Shown one piece after another: positions 8,080 to 15,270 of a stretch of DNA of 34,514 nucleotides; position 1 is the first letter of the stretch, and the number at the start of each line of letters is the position of its first letter. A model generated the notes under the pieces. The model saw only the letters and a list, made by a program, of their open reading frames with translations, was not told the DNA's origin and did no database searches. Source of the DNA: Anaerolineae bacterium (GTDB taxonomy: Bacteria > Chloroflexota > Anaerolineae > S016-19); NCBI GenBank assembly GCA_027016315.1, contig JALWAP010000109.1:1-34514 (forward strand), given 5' to 3'. Both the position numbers and the translations under genes were made by a program.

Positions 8080-8576
8080 CCACAGTAGCCCAGCGTCGCG
8101 TCATGTCGCGCAGAGGAGGTATGGGGTCGGTGTGACGTGCCCAGTGCCAAAAAGATACCTCAAAGAGAACGGCTCTTTCAACGCTCTCGCGCAAGAAGCC
8201 AAAATTCAATGACGAGAGCGTTCGGAAATTCATCTCACCTCGGCCGACTAGATCCCGTTCAGGCAATAAACTTCTCCTGCTCCCACACGTTTTTCGTCAT
8301 TCTGAGGAGCGTTAGCGACGAAGAATCTTGAACGCCCTCTTCTCAGACAACGCTGGCTTGCCCGGATCGTTGCAAGATTCTTCGCCTCGGCATGTGGCTC
8401 AGCGGTGCTGAGCCACATCCTCGGCTCAGAATGACGCTGTAGAGACGGAGTGTATCCCTGCCAGGAGATTGTCCAGGATGCACTGTCAGCGCTCATACAT
8501 CGCTGCTTTCATACACCCCAATGCAGTTTTCGAATGCTTTATATGACGTCTGAATTCATATCGGAACCCCGGGATT
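8080..8576 (+). other. Gene-free intergenic stretch
   Basis: No convincing gene. It contains a 10-bp inverted repeat (8180-8189 and 8213-8222, 23-nt spacer, no T-run) and the palindromic dispersed repeat at 8296-8435. Short open frames here have no SD or recognisable similarity. Confidence 0.6.
8296..8435. repeat. Palindromic dispersed repeat, copy 1 (MITE-like)
   Basis: About 140 bp bounded by an 11-bp perfect inverted repeat (GTCATTCTGAG...CTCAGAATGAC). Inside is a second inverted pair, GAAGAATCTTG...CAAGATTCTTC, and a 12-bp perfect hairpin with a 3-nt loop (ATGTGGCTCAGC / GCTGAGCCACAT, about 8391-8417). A related copy lies at 30350-30494. No coding capacity or target-site duplication was confirmed, so mobility is an inference. 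Confidence 0.75.
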
Positions 8577-8605
8577 TTGACATGCTGGGACAAAGGTGAT
8601 AGCAT
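8577..8605 (+). promoter_or_regulatory. Promoter of the aroH-pheA-aroF operon
   Basis: Perfect -35 TTGACA (8577-8582), 17-bp spacer and TAGCAT (8600-8605) as -10. The predicted start near 8612 lies just before the SD of the leader ORF. Confidence 0.75.
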
Positions 8606-8634
8606 TGCTACGAGATTTCAGGCGAGGAGCCAAA

Positions 8635-8793
8635 ATGGGTAGCCGAATGTCGATCTGGAACGACAATCCGAATAAAGCAAGCTCGAGCTTTGAAGCATTC
8701 CCGCGCGTGTCTTTCCTGCGCGGGTTTTATTTTGGCTACTACTTTTTTACCGTGGGACACACGAGGCTCCGCGCCGCGGGCGATAGATCATAG
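8635..8793 (+). CDS. Phe/Tyr-rich leader peptide of the aromatic operon
   Basis: 52-codon ORF about 25 nt after the predicted transcription start. SD GAGGAG (8624-8629) is 5 nt before the ATG. Codons 31-38 (8725-8748) read Phe-Tyr-Phe-Gly-Tyr-Tyr-Phe-Phe, seven aromatic codons out of eight, with further Phe at 19, 22 and 27. The genes that follow make phenylalanine, and their DAHP synthase belongs to a Tyr/Phe-sensitive family, so a run of exactly these codons fits a control peptide like E. coli PheL. The stop TAG (8791-8793) lies between the antiterminator and terminator segments. The peptide itself probably has no function beyond translation of its codons. Confidence 0.72.
   Translation: MGSRMSIWNDNPNKASSSFEAFPRVSFLRGFYFGYYFFTVGHTRLRAAGDRS
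8700..8733 (+). terminator. Terminator-like hairpin inside the leader ORF
   Basis: Perfect 7-bp GC stem (8700-8706 with 8718-8724), 11-nt loop, then TTTTATTTT. It looks like an intrinsic terminator but lies in the translated leader, and its T-tract encodes Phe-Tyr-Phe. A following ribosome would melt it, so it may pause polymerase or stop untranslated transcripts. Confidence 0.55.
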
Positions 8794-8853
8794 CCTAAGA
8801 AGATTCCAGAGAATCCAAAGCGTGGAGCCAGAAAGGTTCCACGCTTTTTTATT
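8751..8853 (+). promoter_or_regulatory. Attenuator: alternative hairpins and intrinsic terminator
   Basis: Four ordered segments are visible. Segment 1 (CGTGGG, 8751-8756) directly follows the Phe/Tyr codons and can pair with 8768-8773. Segment 2 (GGCTCCGCG, 8765-8773) can instead pair over 9 bp, with one G-U, with segment 3 (CGTGGAGCC, 8821-8829). Segment 3 otherwise pairs with segment 4 (8835-8845) in an 11-bp stem with an AGAAA loop followed by TTTTTT (8845-8850), a strong terminator. A ribosome stalled on the Phe/Tyr codons would mask segment 1 and free 2 to block the terminator. No T-box sequence is present. Confidence 0.68.
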
Positions 8854-8874
8854 GCACCAATCTGGAGGTGAAAA

Positions 8875-9297
8875 ATGGGTTGCAAAGGCGTACGAGGAGC
8901 AACGACTGTCGAGGAGAACAATCCCGAATCGATCCTTTCGAGGACGAAAGAACTGCTCTCATGGATGGTCATCTCTAACGGGATAGAAGAAGAGGACGTG
9001 GCGGCGGCTTTCTTCACCGCAACCCCTGATCTGAACGCAGCTTTCCCTGCAGCGGCGGCAAGGGAAGTCGGCTGGACCACCGTTCCGCTGCTCGGTGCGC
9101 AAGAGCTCGACGTACAGGGTGCTCCTCCGAAAAGCATTCGCATCCTGATCCTGTGGGAAACGGACAAATCGCAGGAAGAGATCAGGCATGTATACCTTCA
9201 CGGGGCTGCAGGACTCCGGCCCGACGTACAACTGCCGGAGGTGGAGCAGAACGAAATAGAAAGATGGATAGAAAATCGCACAAACGGAGGTGAATGA
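8875..9297 (+). CDS. aroH: Chorismate mutase, AroH type
   Basis: Monofunctional chorismate mutase that rearranges chorismate to prephenate; 140 aa, of the B. subtilis AroH class. It starts with [12 protein letters not shown], giving catalytic Arg7; Arg89 (SIRILI) and Tyr107 (IRHVYL) match the active-site Arg90 and Tyr108 of the B. subtilis enzyme, and SATPDL-like and QELDV blocks are conserved. SD GGAGGTG precedes the ATG. First structural gene of the aromatic operon, right after the attenuator terminator. The stop overlaps the pheA start by 1 nt. The C-terminal tail after about residue 118 is variable. Confidence 0.95.
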   Translation: MGCKGVRGATTVEENNPESILSRTKELLSWMVISNGIEEEDVAAAFFTATPDLNAAFPAAAAREVGWTTVPLLGAQELDVQGAPPKSIRILILWETDKSQEEIRHVYLHGAAGLRPDVQLPEVEQNEIERWIENRTNGGE

Positions 9298-10133
9298 TGT
9301 CGAGGACCGTAGTAGCTTTCCAGGGTGAACACGGCGCCTATTCGGAAGAAGCCATCCGCCAACATTTTGGCGACGAAGTCGAAACCCTGCCGCTGGGCAC
9401 GTTTGCCGACATCTTTACCTCCATCGAAGAAGGAAAAGCGGACTACGGGGTCCTGCCGGTCGAGAACTCGGTGGCAGGTTCCATCAACCAGGCCTACGAC
9501 CTGCTCCTGGAAAGGGACATACGGGTAGTCGGGGAGATTTACCTGCGTGTTCGACACTGCTTGATGGCACCCAAAGGCACAAAACTGGAAGAGATTCGGG
9601 TGGTTCGTTCACACCCACAAGCGCTTGCCCAGTGTGAAAAGACCATCGCCGAACACGGCTGGCGCGCCGAGGCAGTATACGACACGGCCGGTAGCGCCAG
9701 AGAGCTGGCCGCGTCGCCGGAGCCAGGGGTGGCTGCCATAGCGAGCGCACTGGCTGCAGAAATCTATGGGCTCGACGTGCTGGTCAAAGGCCTGGAAGAC
9801 AAGAACTGGAACATCACCAGGTTTTTCGTCCTCGGCGAGGAAGAAACCAGGCCGGCCGAAAGGAACAAGACCTCGTTGGTATTCGCAGTTCCGCACAAAC
9901 CAGGCGCCCTGGTCGAGTGCCTGAACGAATTCGCGGAGAAGAACCTCAACCTGACCAAGCTCGAATCGAGGCCCAGGCGAAACCGCCCCTGGCACTACGT
10001 GTTCTACCTCGATTGCGAAGGACATTGGAAGGAACCGAATTGCCAATCAGCGTTGATAGGATTGCTTTCGCGTGCAGCATTCGTGAAACTCTTGGGATCC
10101 TACCCTGCAGCAGAAATGCCCGACGAGGGATGA
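9297..10133 (+). CDS. pheA: Prephenate dehydratase
   Basis: Monofunctional prephenate dehydratase (278 aa) with a C-terminal ACT domain, converting prephenate to phenylpyruvate for phenylalanine synthesis. The catalytic part shows [13 protein letters not shown] (7-19), [11 protein letters not shown] (53-63), [10 protein letters not shown] (104-113) and the essential TRF motif (Thr174-Arg175-Phe176). The ACT domain has the Phe-binding signatures GALV (203-206) and ESRP (223-226), so feedback inhibition by Phe is expected. Two adjacent ATGs exist (9294 and 9297); the second is 6 nt from the SD GGAGG and is preferred. Chorismate mutase activity is supplied by the separate aroH product upstream. 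Confidence 0.95.
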   Translation: MSRTVVAFQGEHGAYSEEAIRQHFGDEVETLPLGTFADIFTSIEEGKADYGVLPVENSVAGSINQAYDLLLERDIRVVGEIYLRVRHCLMAPKGTKLEEIRVVRSHPQALAQCEKTIAEHGWRAEAVYDTAGSARELAASPEPGVAAIASALAAEIYGLDVLVKGLEDKNWNITRFFVLGEEETRPAERNKTSLVFAVPHKPGALVECLNEFAEKNLNLTKLESRPRRNRPWHYVFYLDCEGHWKEPNCQSALIGLLSRAAFVKLLGSYPAAEMPDEG

Positions 10134-10165
10134 AAATGATCACCACAATCGATCAGGAGGAGAAA

Positions 10166-11179
10166 ATGATAGTCGTAATGAAGAAAACCGCCACGGACAA
10201 GGAAATCGACGCCGTAATCAAGCGTATCACGGACATGGGGTTGCAGCCTCACGTCTCCCAGGGCGAGGAAAGGACGATCATCGGGATAGTAGGCCACACC
10301 CAGCCGATCGACCGCAACGTCTTCGAGATGATGAACGGGGTGGAAAAGACCGTCCCAATCCTGTCGCCGTTCAAGCTATCCAGCCGAGACTTCAAACCAG
10401 AAGACACTATCATCAGACTGAACGGGGTCAAAATCGGCGGGGAGAAGATCGTCATCATAGCAGGCCCTTGTTCCGTAGAAAGCAGAGAGCAACTTCTGGA
10501 GACCGCCCACGCGGTGAAAGAAGCAGGAGCCTCGATTCTACGGGGCGGCGCTTTCAAGCCAAGGACTTCCCCTTACTCCTTCCGGGGACTGGGGCTCAAA
10601 GGACTGGAGTTGCTGGCAGAGGCAAGGGACGAAACAGGCCTCTACGTGATCACAGAAGCCCTGTCCGCAGAAAAAGTATCCCTGGTTGCGAGTTACGCCG
10701 ATATCATCCAGATAGGCGCGAGGAACATGCAGAACTACGCCCTGCTGGAAGCTGTCGGAGCAACCAACAAGCCGGTCATGCTCAAAAGGGGAATGATGGC
10801 GACCATGCAAGAACTACTCATGTCGGCAGAATACATCCTTTCCAAGGGCAACAACCAGGTGATGCTCTGCGAGCGCGGCATCCGCACTTTTGAAACCTAC
10901 ACCAGGAACACCTTCGACATAAACGCCATACCCGCTCTGAAAATGATGACACATCTCCCCATCATCGCAGACCCAAGCCACGGCACAGGGAAATGGGAGT
11001 TGGTCACGCCAGTGGCAAGGGCGGCGATAGCAGCCGGGGCGGATGGCATCATTGTGGAAGTCCACCCTCGCCCGGAGGAAGCGCTATCGGACGGCGCTCA
11101 GTCCTTGAAGCCGGAGAAATTCGCGGCGTTGGTCAGGGAGGTTAAGGCAATAGCAGAAGCAATCGGGAGAAGTGCGTAG
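10166..11179 (+). CDS. aroF: 3-deoxy-7-phosphoheptulonate (DAHP) synthase
   Basis: Catalyses the first step of the shikimate pathway, condensing phosphoenolpyruvate with erythrose 4-phosphate; 337 aa, of the Thermotoga-type class I-beta enzymes. The N-terminal ~70 residues form the ferredoxin/ACT-like regulatory domain (IVVMKK...ERTIIGIVG). The barrel shows [58 protein letters not shown] and [11 protein letters not shown]. In T. maritima this domain mediates inhibition by Tyr and, less strongly, Phe. Start choice: an upstream ATG frame exists from 10136, but CAGGAGG (10154-10160) sits 5 nt before the ATG at 10166, where the family N-terminus begins. Last gene of the operon; no tyrA is present. 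Confidence 0.95.
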   Translation: MIVVMKKTATDKEIDAVIKRITDMGLQPHVSQGEERTIIGIVGHTQPIDRNVFEMMNGVEKTVPILSPFKLSSRDFKPEDTIIRLNGVKIGGEKIVIIAGPCSVESREQLLETAHAVKEAGASILRGGAFKPRTSPYSFRGLGLKGLELLAEARDETGLYVITEALSAEKVSLVASYADIIQIGARNMQNYALLEAVGATNKPVMLKRGMMATMQELLMSAEYILSKGNNQVMLCERGIRTFETYTRNTFDINAIPALKMMTHLPIIADPSHGTGKWELVTPVARAAIAAGADGIIVEVHPRPEEALSDGAQSLKPEKFAALVREVKAIAEAIGRSA

Positions 11180-11265
11180 CGGTTCTATAATACGAGGGAG
11201 TGCCCAGATGGAGCTGTAACCACAGCACCTCCAAAACGGAGATTCCAAACCATTGGTGGCGGAAA

Positions 11266-11294
11266 GGCAGGCGCACTACCTGGGTGCGCCTGCC
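11266..11294. terminator. Convergent-junction hairpin terminator
   Basis: Perfect 11-bp stem (11266-11276 with 11284-11294), 7-nt loop. On the minus strand it is followed by TTTCC, after the DUF5684 gene; it may also end aroF transcripts arriving from the other side. Confidence 0.6.
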
Positions 11295-11304
11295 AACGTA
11301 CTTC

Positions 11305-11721
11305 TCAGGCCTGTCCCTGGGCAGCCACAGGACCCACGTATTCAGCGCTGCCAAAGCCCAGGAGGATGTAGCCAAGCCCTCCCAGCAAGAGGAAGAAGAT
11401 GATCCCCCACACTCCGCTCTTACCGAAGGACTTCGCCAGATCCATGGCAAGGATTATCTCGATGATCAGGTTGACACCCGGGACGAACAACAAAACGAAC
11501 CACCACCCGGGCCGACCGACGATTTCGATCAGCAAGTACAGGTTGTAAAATGGGACGATAGCTCCCCAGCCCGGCTTGCCCGCTTTCTGGAACATTTTCC
11601 ACAAGCCAGCGATCGCTATCACGAACCATACGAGTACGATCAAGCTGATCAGAAAAACAAGGCCTGTGCCAGCACCGCCCCCTTTGAACATACCGGACGC
11701 CACGAAAAGATAGTCGAACAT
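11305..11721 (-). CDS. Small integral membrane protein, DUF5684-like
   Basis: 138-aa membrane protein of unknown function. Three to four hydrophobic segments are visible: about 20-45, 65-85 and 103-120, with a shorter one around WGAIVPFYNLYLL. The pattern KMFQKAGKPGWGAIVPFYN, a Trp-rich turn, then AKSFGKSGVWGI matches the DUF5684 family of small membrane proteins, sometimes found with signal peptidases. SD AGGAGG precedes the ATG. It is a single-gene unit with a hairpin terminator after it, separated from the ferredoxin gene upstream by that gene's own terminator. Confidence 0.7.
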   Translation of the reverse strand: MFDYLFVASGMFKGGGAGTGLVFLISLIVLVWFVIAIAGLWKMFQKAGKPGWGAIVPFYNLYLLIEIVGRPGWWFVLLFVPGVNLIIEIILAMDLAKSFGKSGVWGIIFFLLLGGLGYILLGFGSAEYVGPVAAQGQA

Positions 11722-11784
11722 GAACCCAACCTCCTATGGACACAACATGGACCTACGGTTTCAAAAAAACAAACGCAAAGGACA

Positions 11785-11815
11785 GAAAAAAGGGACACCC
11801 CATCCCAGGTGTCCC
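11785..11815 (-). terminator. Intrinsic terminator of the ferredoxin gene
   Basis: On the minus strand an 8-bp stem GGGACACC/GGTGTCCC (11808-11815 with 11792-11799), 8-nt loop, followed by TTTTTT. It lies 17 bp after the ferredoxin stop. Confidence 0.85.
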
Positions 11816-11831
11816 TCCTTTACTCAAGAGA

Positions 11832-12140
11832 TCACAGCGTGTTGCCTTTGGAACCCCACTTTGCCTCGAATTCGTCCGGGGAAAGCGCATACCAGTCTGC
11901 GTTCTTCTCCACAAACTTGACCATGTCCTCGGGGACGTCTTCCTCGGCGTAGATCGCCTCCACCGGGCACTCCGGTACACAAGCACCGCAGTCGATGCAG
12001 GCATCGGGATCGATGTAGAGCTGTTCTACCTCGTCATAGCCGGGCTCCTCCTTGGAAGGATGGATTGCTTCGACAGGGCAGACATCCACACAAGCGGTGT
12101 CCTTGGTCCCAATGCACGCTTCTGTAATCACGTACGCCAT
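11832..12140 (-). CDS. Seven-iron-type ferredoxin
   Basis: 102-aa soluble electron carrier. The second cluster motif is canonical for 4Fe-4S (CIDCGACVPECP). In the first, the usual second Cys is missing (CIGTKDTACVDVCP, with Thr at that place), the pattern of Thermus- and Bacillus-type ferredoxins holding one 3Fe-4S and one 4Fe-4S cluster. The C-terminal extension DVPEDMVKFVEKNADWY is also typical. I chose the ATG at 12140, with SD AGGAGGTG upstream; a GTG three codons earlier overlaps that SD. Expressed from its own promoter (12214-12242) and terminator. Its redox partner is not evident from neighbours. Confidence 0.93.
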   Translation of the reverse strand: MAYVITEACIGTKDTACVDVCPVEAIHPSKEEPGYDEVEQLYIDPDACIDCGACVPECPVEAIYAEEDVPEDMVKFVEKNADWYALSPDEFEAKWGSKGNTL

Positions 12141-12213
12141 TGTCTTCACCTCCTACGCTTTAATGATTTCTCAGTTTTGGGAAACGTCAGTTTACCGAAC
12201 AACCGGCACAGTG

Positions 12214-12242
12214 ATAGTAGCATAAGACAGTCACAGGGTCAA
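12214..12242 (-). promoter_or_regulatory. Promoter of the ferredoxin gene
   Basis: Minus-strand TTGACC (12237-12242), 17-bp spacer, TACTAT (12214-12219). Start predicted near 12207, leaving a leader of about 65 nt. Confidence 0.65.
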
Positions 12243-12265
12243 ACTGGCGGACAGAACTCTTCTTC

Positions 12266-12274
12266 TGGTACAAT
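12266..12274 (+). promoter_or_regulatory. Possible extended -10 promoter of the Nudix operon
   Basis: TGGTACAAT fits an extended -10 element (TGnTATAAT). No good -35 is visible. It lies 31 bp before the Nudix ATG and diverges from the ferredoxin promoter. Confidence 0.4.
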
Positions 12275-12305
12275 CGAAAACAAGAAAAACTACCGGAGGT
12301 CGAAA

Positions 12306-12755
12306 ATGCCGATTCCCAGTCGGTTCGAACAATCGGCGGGCGGGGTAGTCTACAGAAATTCGCCGAACGGAGGAATCGAAATATTGATGATCCAGGTGCC
12401 GTACAGCCACGGCCCGACCTGGACGTTCCCAAAAGGCCACGTGGAAGAAGGCGAGACGCCCGAACAAGCCGCCGTCAGAGAAATCGAAGAGGAAACGGGT
12501 ATCCAGGCGGAAATAGAGCGCCCGTTGGGAGAAATAGACTACTGGTTCATCAGTCGCCACGGGAAGAAACTCCTCCGGATACACAAAAGGGTCACCCACT
12601 TCCTCCTCAAGGCTATCGGCGGAGATACGTCCAAACACAACGAGGAAGTAACCGACGCGAGGTGGTTCCCGATCGAAGAAGTAGAGGGTCTGCTGCTCTT
12701 CGACGGGGACAAGAAGGTGTTCGAAAAAGCACGTCAGGCGCTCACCGGGGCCTGA
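12306..12755 (+). CDS. Nudix hydrolase
   Basis: 149-aa hydrolase of nucleoside-diphosphate-linked compounds. The full Nudix box is present: GHVEEGETPEQAAVREIEEETG fits GX5EX7REUXEEXGU, with the metal-binding glutamates. The N-terminus SAGGVVYR and FPKGHVEEGE resemble the bacterial MutT/Ap4A hydrolase-like group; the true substrate is unclear. SD CGGAGG precedes the ATG. The frame is open far upstream to 11736, but those residues lie antisense to the ferredoxin gene and are not coding. First gene of a four-gene run with GT4, MaoC and the CofE-like fragment. Confidence 0.9.
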   Translation: MPIPSRFEQSAGGVVYRNSPNGGIEILMIQVPYSHGPTWTFPKGHVEEGETPEQAAVREIEEETGIQAEIERPLGEIDYWFISRHGKKLLRIHKRVTHFLLKAIGGDTSKHNEEVTDARWFPIEEVEGLLLFDGDKKVFEKARQALTGA

Positions 12756-12777
12756 GACGCAACACTCAGGAGGCAAC

Positions 12778-13905
12778 GTGGACGTCATCGTAGATTACAC
12801 CCCGGCCTTGAAACAACAAGGCGGCATCGGTCGATACGCCAGGGGACTGTTCAGGGCGCTCGCACTCCTGGACAAGAAGCGAAGGTACATCCTACTGGCA
12901 TCCTCCGATTGCCCAGACGACGACTTCCCATGGCCTGACAATTTCGTCAGGAAGAACCTGCTCCTGCCGGAAAAAATAACGACGATCCTTTGGAACCGCC
13001 TGGGGCTCCCCTTTCCGGCCAGGGTGTTTTCGCCAAAGGCCGCGTTGTTCCACTCGCCAAACTATTCGACCCCGCCCGTGATCGGAGCGAGATCACTGGT
13101 GACGGTGCACGACCTCTCTTTCATGGTGTTCCCACAGTACGCGTACCCATCCCTGCAGAAATACCTCGAATCGGCCGTGCCCAAGTCGATAAAAAGAGCA
13201 AGCCACGTGCTTGCGGATTCGGAATCCACAAAGCAAGACCTGGTAAACCTGCTGAACGTCCCGGACGACAAGATTTCGGTGGTCTACTCCGGCGTCGACG
13301 CGAACTTCCAGCCGCAGGCGAAGGAGACTATCGAAGAGACGCTGGAAGCGCTGCACATCCAGGGTTTCCCTTACATCCTCTCCGTCGGAACGCTGGAGCC
13401 GAGGAAAAACTTCGATGGCTTGATAAGGGCATTCAACATCGCGAAGATGGAGTTCGACATCCCGCACCATTTGGTCATCGCAGGCGGAGAAGGATGGCTG
13501 TACGAAAGCATCATCAAGGAGTACATCAAATCGCCCTACAAGGACGAGGTCCATTTTCTTGGATTCGTGCCAGACGACCGATTGCCATCGTTGTATTCCG
13601 GGGCGGATGTATTCGCTTTCCCATCCCACTACGAAGGATTTGGACTCCCACCGCTGGAAGCGCTTGCCTGCGGCACACCTGTGCTCGCAGCGAGAAATTC
13701 GTCGCTGCCGGAAGTGCTTGGAAATGCAGCCCTTTGGGTCAGCGATGCGGATACCACGAGCATCGCGGAAGGGCTCTACAAGCTCATCACCGATGAGGAA
13801 CTCAGGACAACCATCCTGCGAAACTCACAGGAACAGTTGAGGAAGTTCACCTGGGAAAATGGGGCAAAGGCGCTGCTCCGTGTATACGACACTTTAGGAG
13901 GTTGA
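12778..13905 (+). CDS. GT4-family glycosyltransferase
   Basis: 375-aa GT-B fold glycosyltransferase, cytoplasmic or membrane-peripheral, likely using an NDP-sugar. The N-terminal acceptor domain begins [20 protein letters not shown], with the Gly-rich loop. The donor domain has [29 protein letters not shown], and the EX7E-type block [20 protein letters not shown], ending with SSLPEVLG. This subgroup includes mannosyl- and rhamnosyltransferases of envelope polysaccharides; acceptor and sugar are not predictable. The start is GTG, with CAGGAGG 5 nt upstream. 22 bp after the Nudix gene and 4 bp before maoC. Confidence 0.92.
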   Translation: MDVIVDYTPALKQQGGIGRYARGLFRALALLDKKRRYILLASSDCPDDDFPWPDNFVRKNLLLPEKITTILWNRLGLPFPARVFSPKAALFHSPNYSTPPVIGARSLVTVHDLSFMVFPQYAYPSLQKYLESAVPKSIKRASHVLADSESTKQDLVNLLNVPDDKISVVYSGVDANFQPQAKETIEETLEALHIQGFPYILSVGTLEPRKNFDGLIRAFNIAKMEFDIPHHLVIAGGEGWLYESIIKEYIKSPYKDEVHFLGFVPDDRLPSLYSGADVFAFPSHYEGFGLPPLEALACGTPVLAARNSSLPEVLGNAALWVSDADTTSIAEGLYKLITDEELRTTILRNSQEQLRKFTWENGAKALLRVYDTLGG

Positions 13906-13909
13906 CGAA

Positions 13910-14389
13910 ATGGGCAAAATCGTGGACTTGAACAAAAGCCTATACTTCGAGGATTTCGAGGAAGACCTGACCATAGTCACCCCGGCGAGGACCATAACCG
14001 AAACCGACGTGGTGAATTTCGCCGCCCTGACCGGGGACTGGACCAATCTACACACCGACGCGGAATTCGCCAAGACCACCATGTTTGGCCAGCGAATAGC
14101 CCATGGGCTATTGATCCTCTCCGTGGCGTCCGGGCTCGCCGTTCGACTTGGCTTCATGGAGGATTCAGTCATGGCGTTCCTTAGCGTCGACGAATGGAAA
14201 TTCAAGGCCCCCGTGTTCATCGGGGACACGATCCACGTGGAGGCAAAGGTCTCCTCGCTGAGGGAACTCCGCAGGCTTGGAGGCGGAGCCGTGACCCTGG
14301 ATGTCTCCGCGCTCAACCAAAAAGGGGAGACCGTGCAGAACGGTAAATGGACGGTGCTGATCAAGAACCGCCCAGAATCGGCCGGGTGA
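13910..14389 (+). CDS. MaoC-like (R)-specific enoyl-CoA hydratase family protein
   Basis: 159-aa hot-dog fold protein. The hydratase-2 motif is clear: ITETDVVNFAALTGDWTNLHTDAEFA (residues 27-52), with the catalytic Asp and His, then FGQRIAHGLL. Such proteins hydrate trans-2-enoyl-CoA or related CoA thioesters. SD AGGAGG overlaps the end of the GT4 gene, so translation is probably coupled. The substrate is open. The acyl-CoA carboxylase operon faces it across a terminator, so both could act in acyl-CoA metabolism, but this is inference only. Confidence 0.88.
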   Translation: MGKIVDLNKSLYFEDFEEDLTIVTPARTITETDVVNFAALTGDWTNLHTDAEFAKTTMFGQRIAHGLLILSVASGLAVRLGFMEDSVMAFLSVDEWKFKAPVFIGDTIHVEAKVSSLRELRRLGGGAVTLDVSALNQKGETVQNGKWTVLIKNRPESAG

Positions 14390-14425
14390 GCTACATCGCT
14401 CCCCGCGGTATGGAGAGGTGATAAT

Positions 14426-14653
14426 GTGGAAAGGCTGGACATCGTGGTGGACGAAGTGAGCTCCATGGGAGCGTTGCTGATAAAGCAAGCGTCGGAAGGC
14501 ATCCCTGCCGTGCTGATAAGGGGATTGAAGTACGAAAAAAACAACAAAGGGGTGAAGCCGCTTTTGATTTCCAATTACAGACGCACCGCCCGAAGCGTCC
14601 TGCTGAAAGGGCTCGTCAAGAACGCCATCGCCAAGCTGCTCCGAATCACCTGA
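14426..14653 (+). pseudogene. Short ORF resembling the C-terminus of CofE (F420-0 ligase)
   Basis: 75 codons from GTG with GAGAGGTG upstream. The N-terminal half (VVDEVSSMGALLIKQ, then EGIPAVLIRGLKYE) resembles the DELA...EGVPVVVIRG segment near the end of coenzyme F420-0:L-glutamate ligase-like proteins, normally about 250 aa. The remaining ~175 N-terminal residues are absent; only 36 bp separate it from the maoC stop. It is therefore either a decayed remnant left by a deletion or a small gene of unknown function using the existing start and SD. The rest (NYRRTARSVLLKGLVKNAIAKLL) is basic and amphipathic. The family assignment is from memory of the motif and is tentative. Confidence 0.4.
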
Positions 14654-14710
14654 CCTGGCGAGAACCCAAGGAGCAAGCACTCCTGACAGACACCGACATG
14701 CGCAGAAAAC

Positions 14711-14743
14711 AACGGCGCAGAGGGTCGCGACCTCTGCGCCGTT
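14711..14743. terminator. Bidirectional hairpin terminator between convergent operons
   Basis: Perfect 13-bp stem (14711-14723 with 14731-14743) and 7-nt loop. Minus-strand transcripts of the carboxylase operon reach GTTTTC after it; plus-strand transcripts meet a less T-rich tail. Confidence 0.7.
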
Positions 14744-14775
14744 CGGATTCGTGGATAACCGCTCCCTCGCGAAGC

Positions 14776-15270
14776 TCACTCGAGCACGATCAAGACTTCC
14801 CCCTGCCCGACCTGAACGCCCGGAGAGACCCTGACTTCCTTGACCGTGCCTTTCCTGGGCGATCGAATCTCATTCTCCATTTTCATTGCTTCCAGGATGA
14901 CCAACGGCTGGCTTTCCTCCACTTCTTCCCCTTCTTCCACCGGCACTTTCACGATCAACCCCGGTATCGGCGATTTTATCTCTACCCGCTTGCCATGCCT
15001 CTCCGGGGCTTTTCCTCCACGGGAGAGCCTCAGAGTCCTCTCGTCAGTCACCGGGACCTCGTATTTGATCCCGCCGATCGTTATGATGTATCCCCCGAGC
15101 GTCTCGCTGGCGATCAATTCGTAGGACTTACCGTCGACCAGCAGGGAGTACAGATTCCCTTCCCCAACCCTCTCCAGGTCGGCAGAAACCGGTTCTCCAT
15201 CGAGGATCACCGCGCCTTGATCGATCTCGATCTGGTACTCTTTCCCCTTCACGACGGCAATGTATTTCAT
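14776..15270 (-). CDS. Biotin carboxyl carrier protein of acyl-CoA carboxylase
   Basis: 164-aa carrier that shuttles carboxybiotin between biotin carboxylase and carboxyltransferase. The C-terminal biotinyl domain (about 95-164) contains EAMKM, with the biotinylated Lys130. The N-terminal ~90 residues form a separate beta-rich region (YSLLVDGKSYEL...GGIKYEVPV), as in propionyl-CoA and pyruvate carboxylase-type carriers. I chose the ATG at 15270, with TGGAGG upstream, because it overlaps the biotin carboxylase stop as ATGA; the frame is open to 15306. Last gene of the operon. Confidence 0.9.
   Translation of the reverse strand: MKYIAVVKGKEYQIEIDQGAVILDGEPVSADLERVGEGNLYSLLVDGKSYELIASETLGGYIITIGGIKYEVPVTDERTLRLSRGGKAPERHGKRVEIKSPIPGLIVKVPVEEGEEVEESQPLVILEAMKMENEIRSPRKGTVKEVRVSPGVQVGQGEVLIVLE

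Noticed and set aside
8139-8340. Short frames as small genes in the intergenic region
   Set aside because: No SD, no similarity, and they run into the palindromic repeat.
8606-8874. T-box riboswitch for phenylalanine or tyrosine
   Set aside because: There is no AGGGTGGNACCGCG-like T-box sequence and no typical stem I specifier region; the leader ORF explains the region better.
11186-11191. TATAAT after aroF as a promoter
   Set aside because: No -35 match 16-18 bp upstream and no plus-strand gene follows; the next gene is on the other strand.
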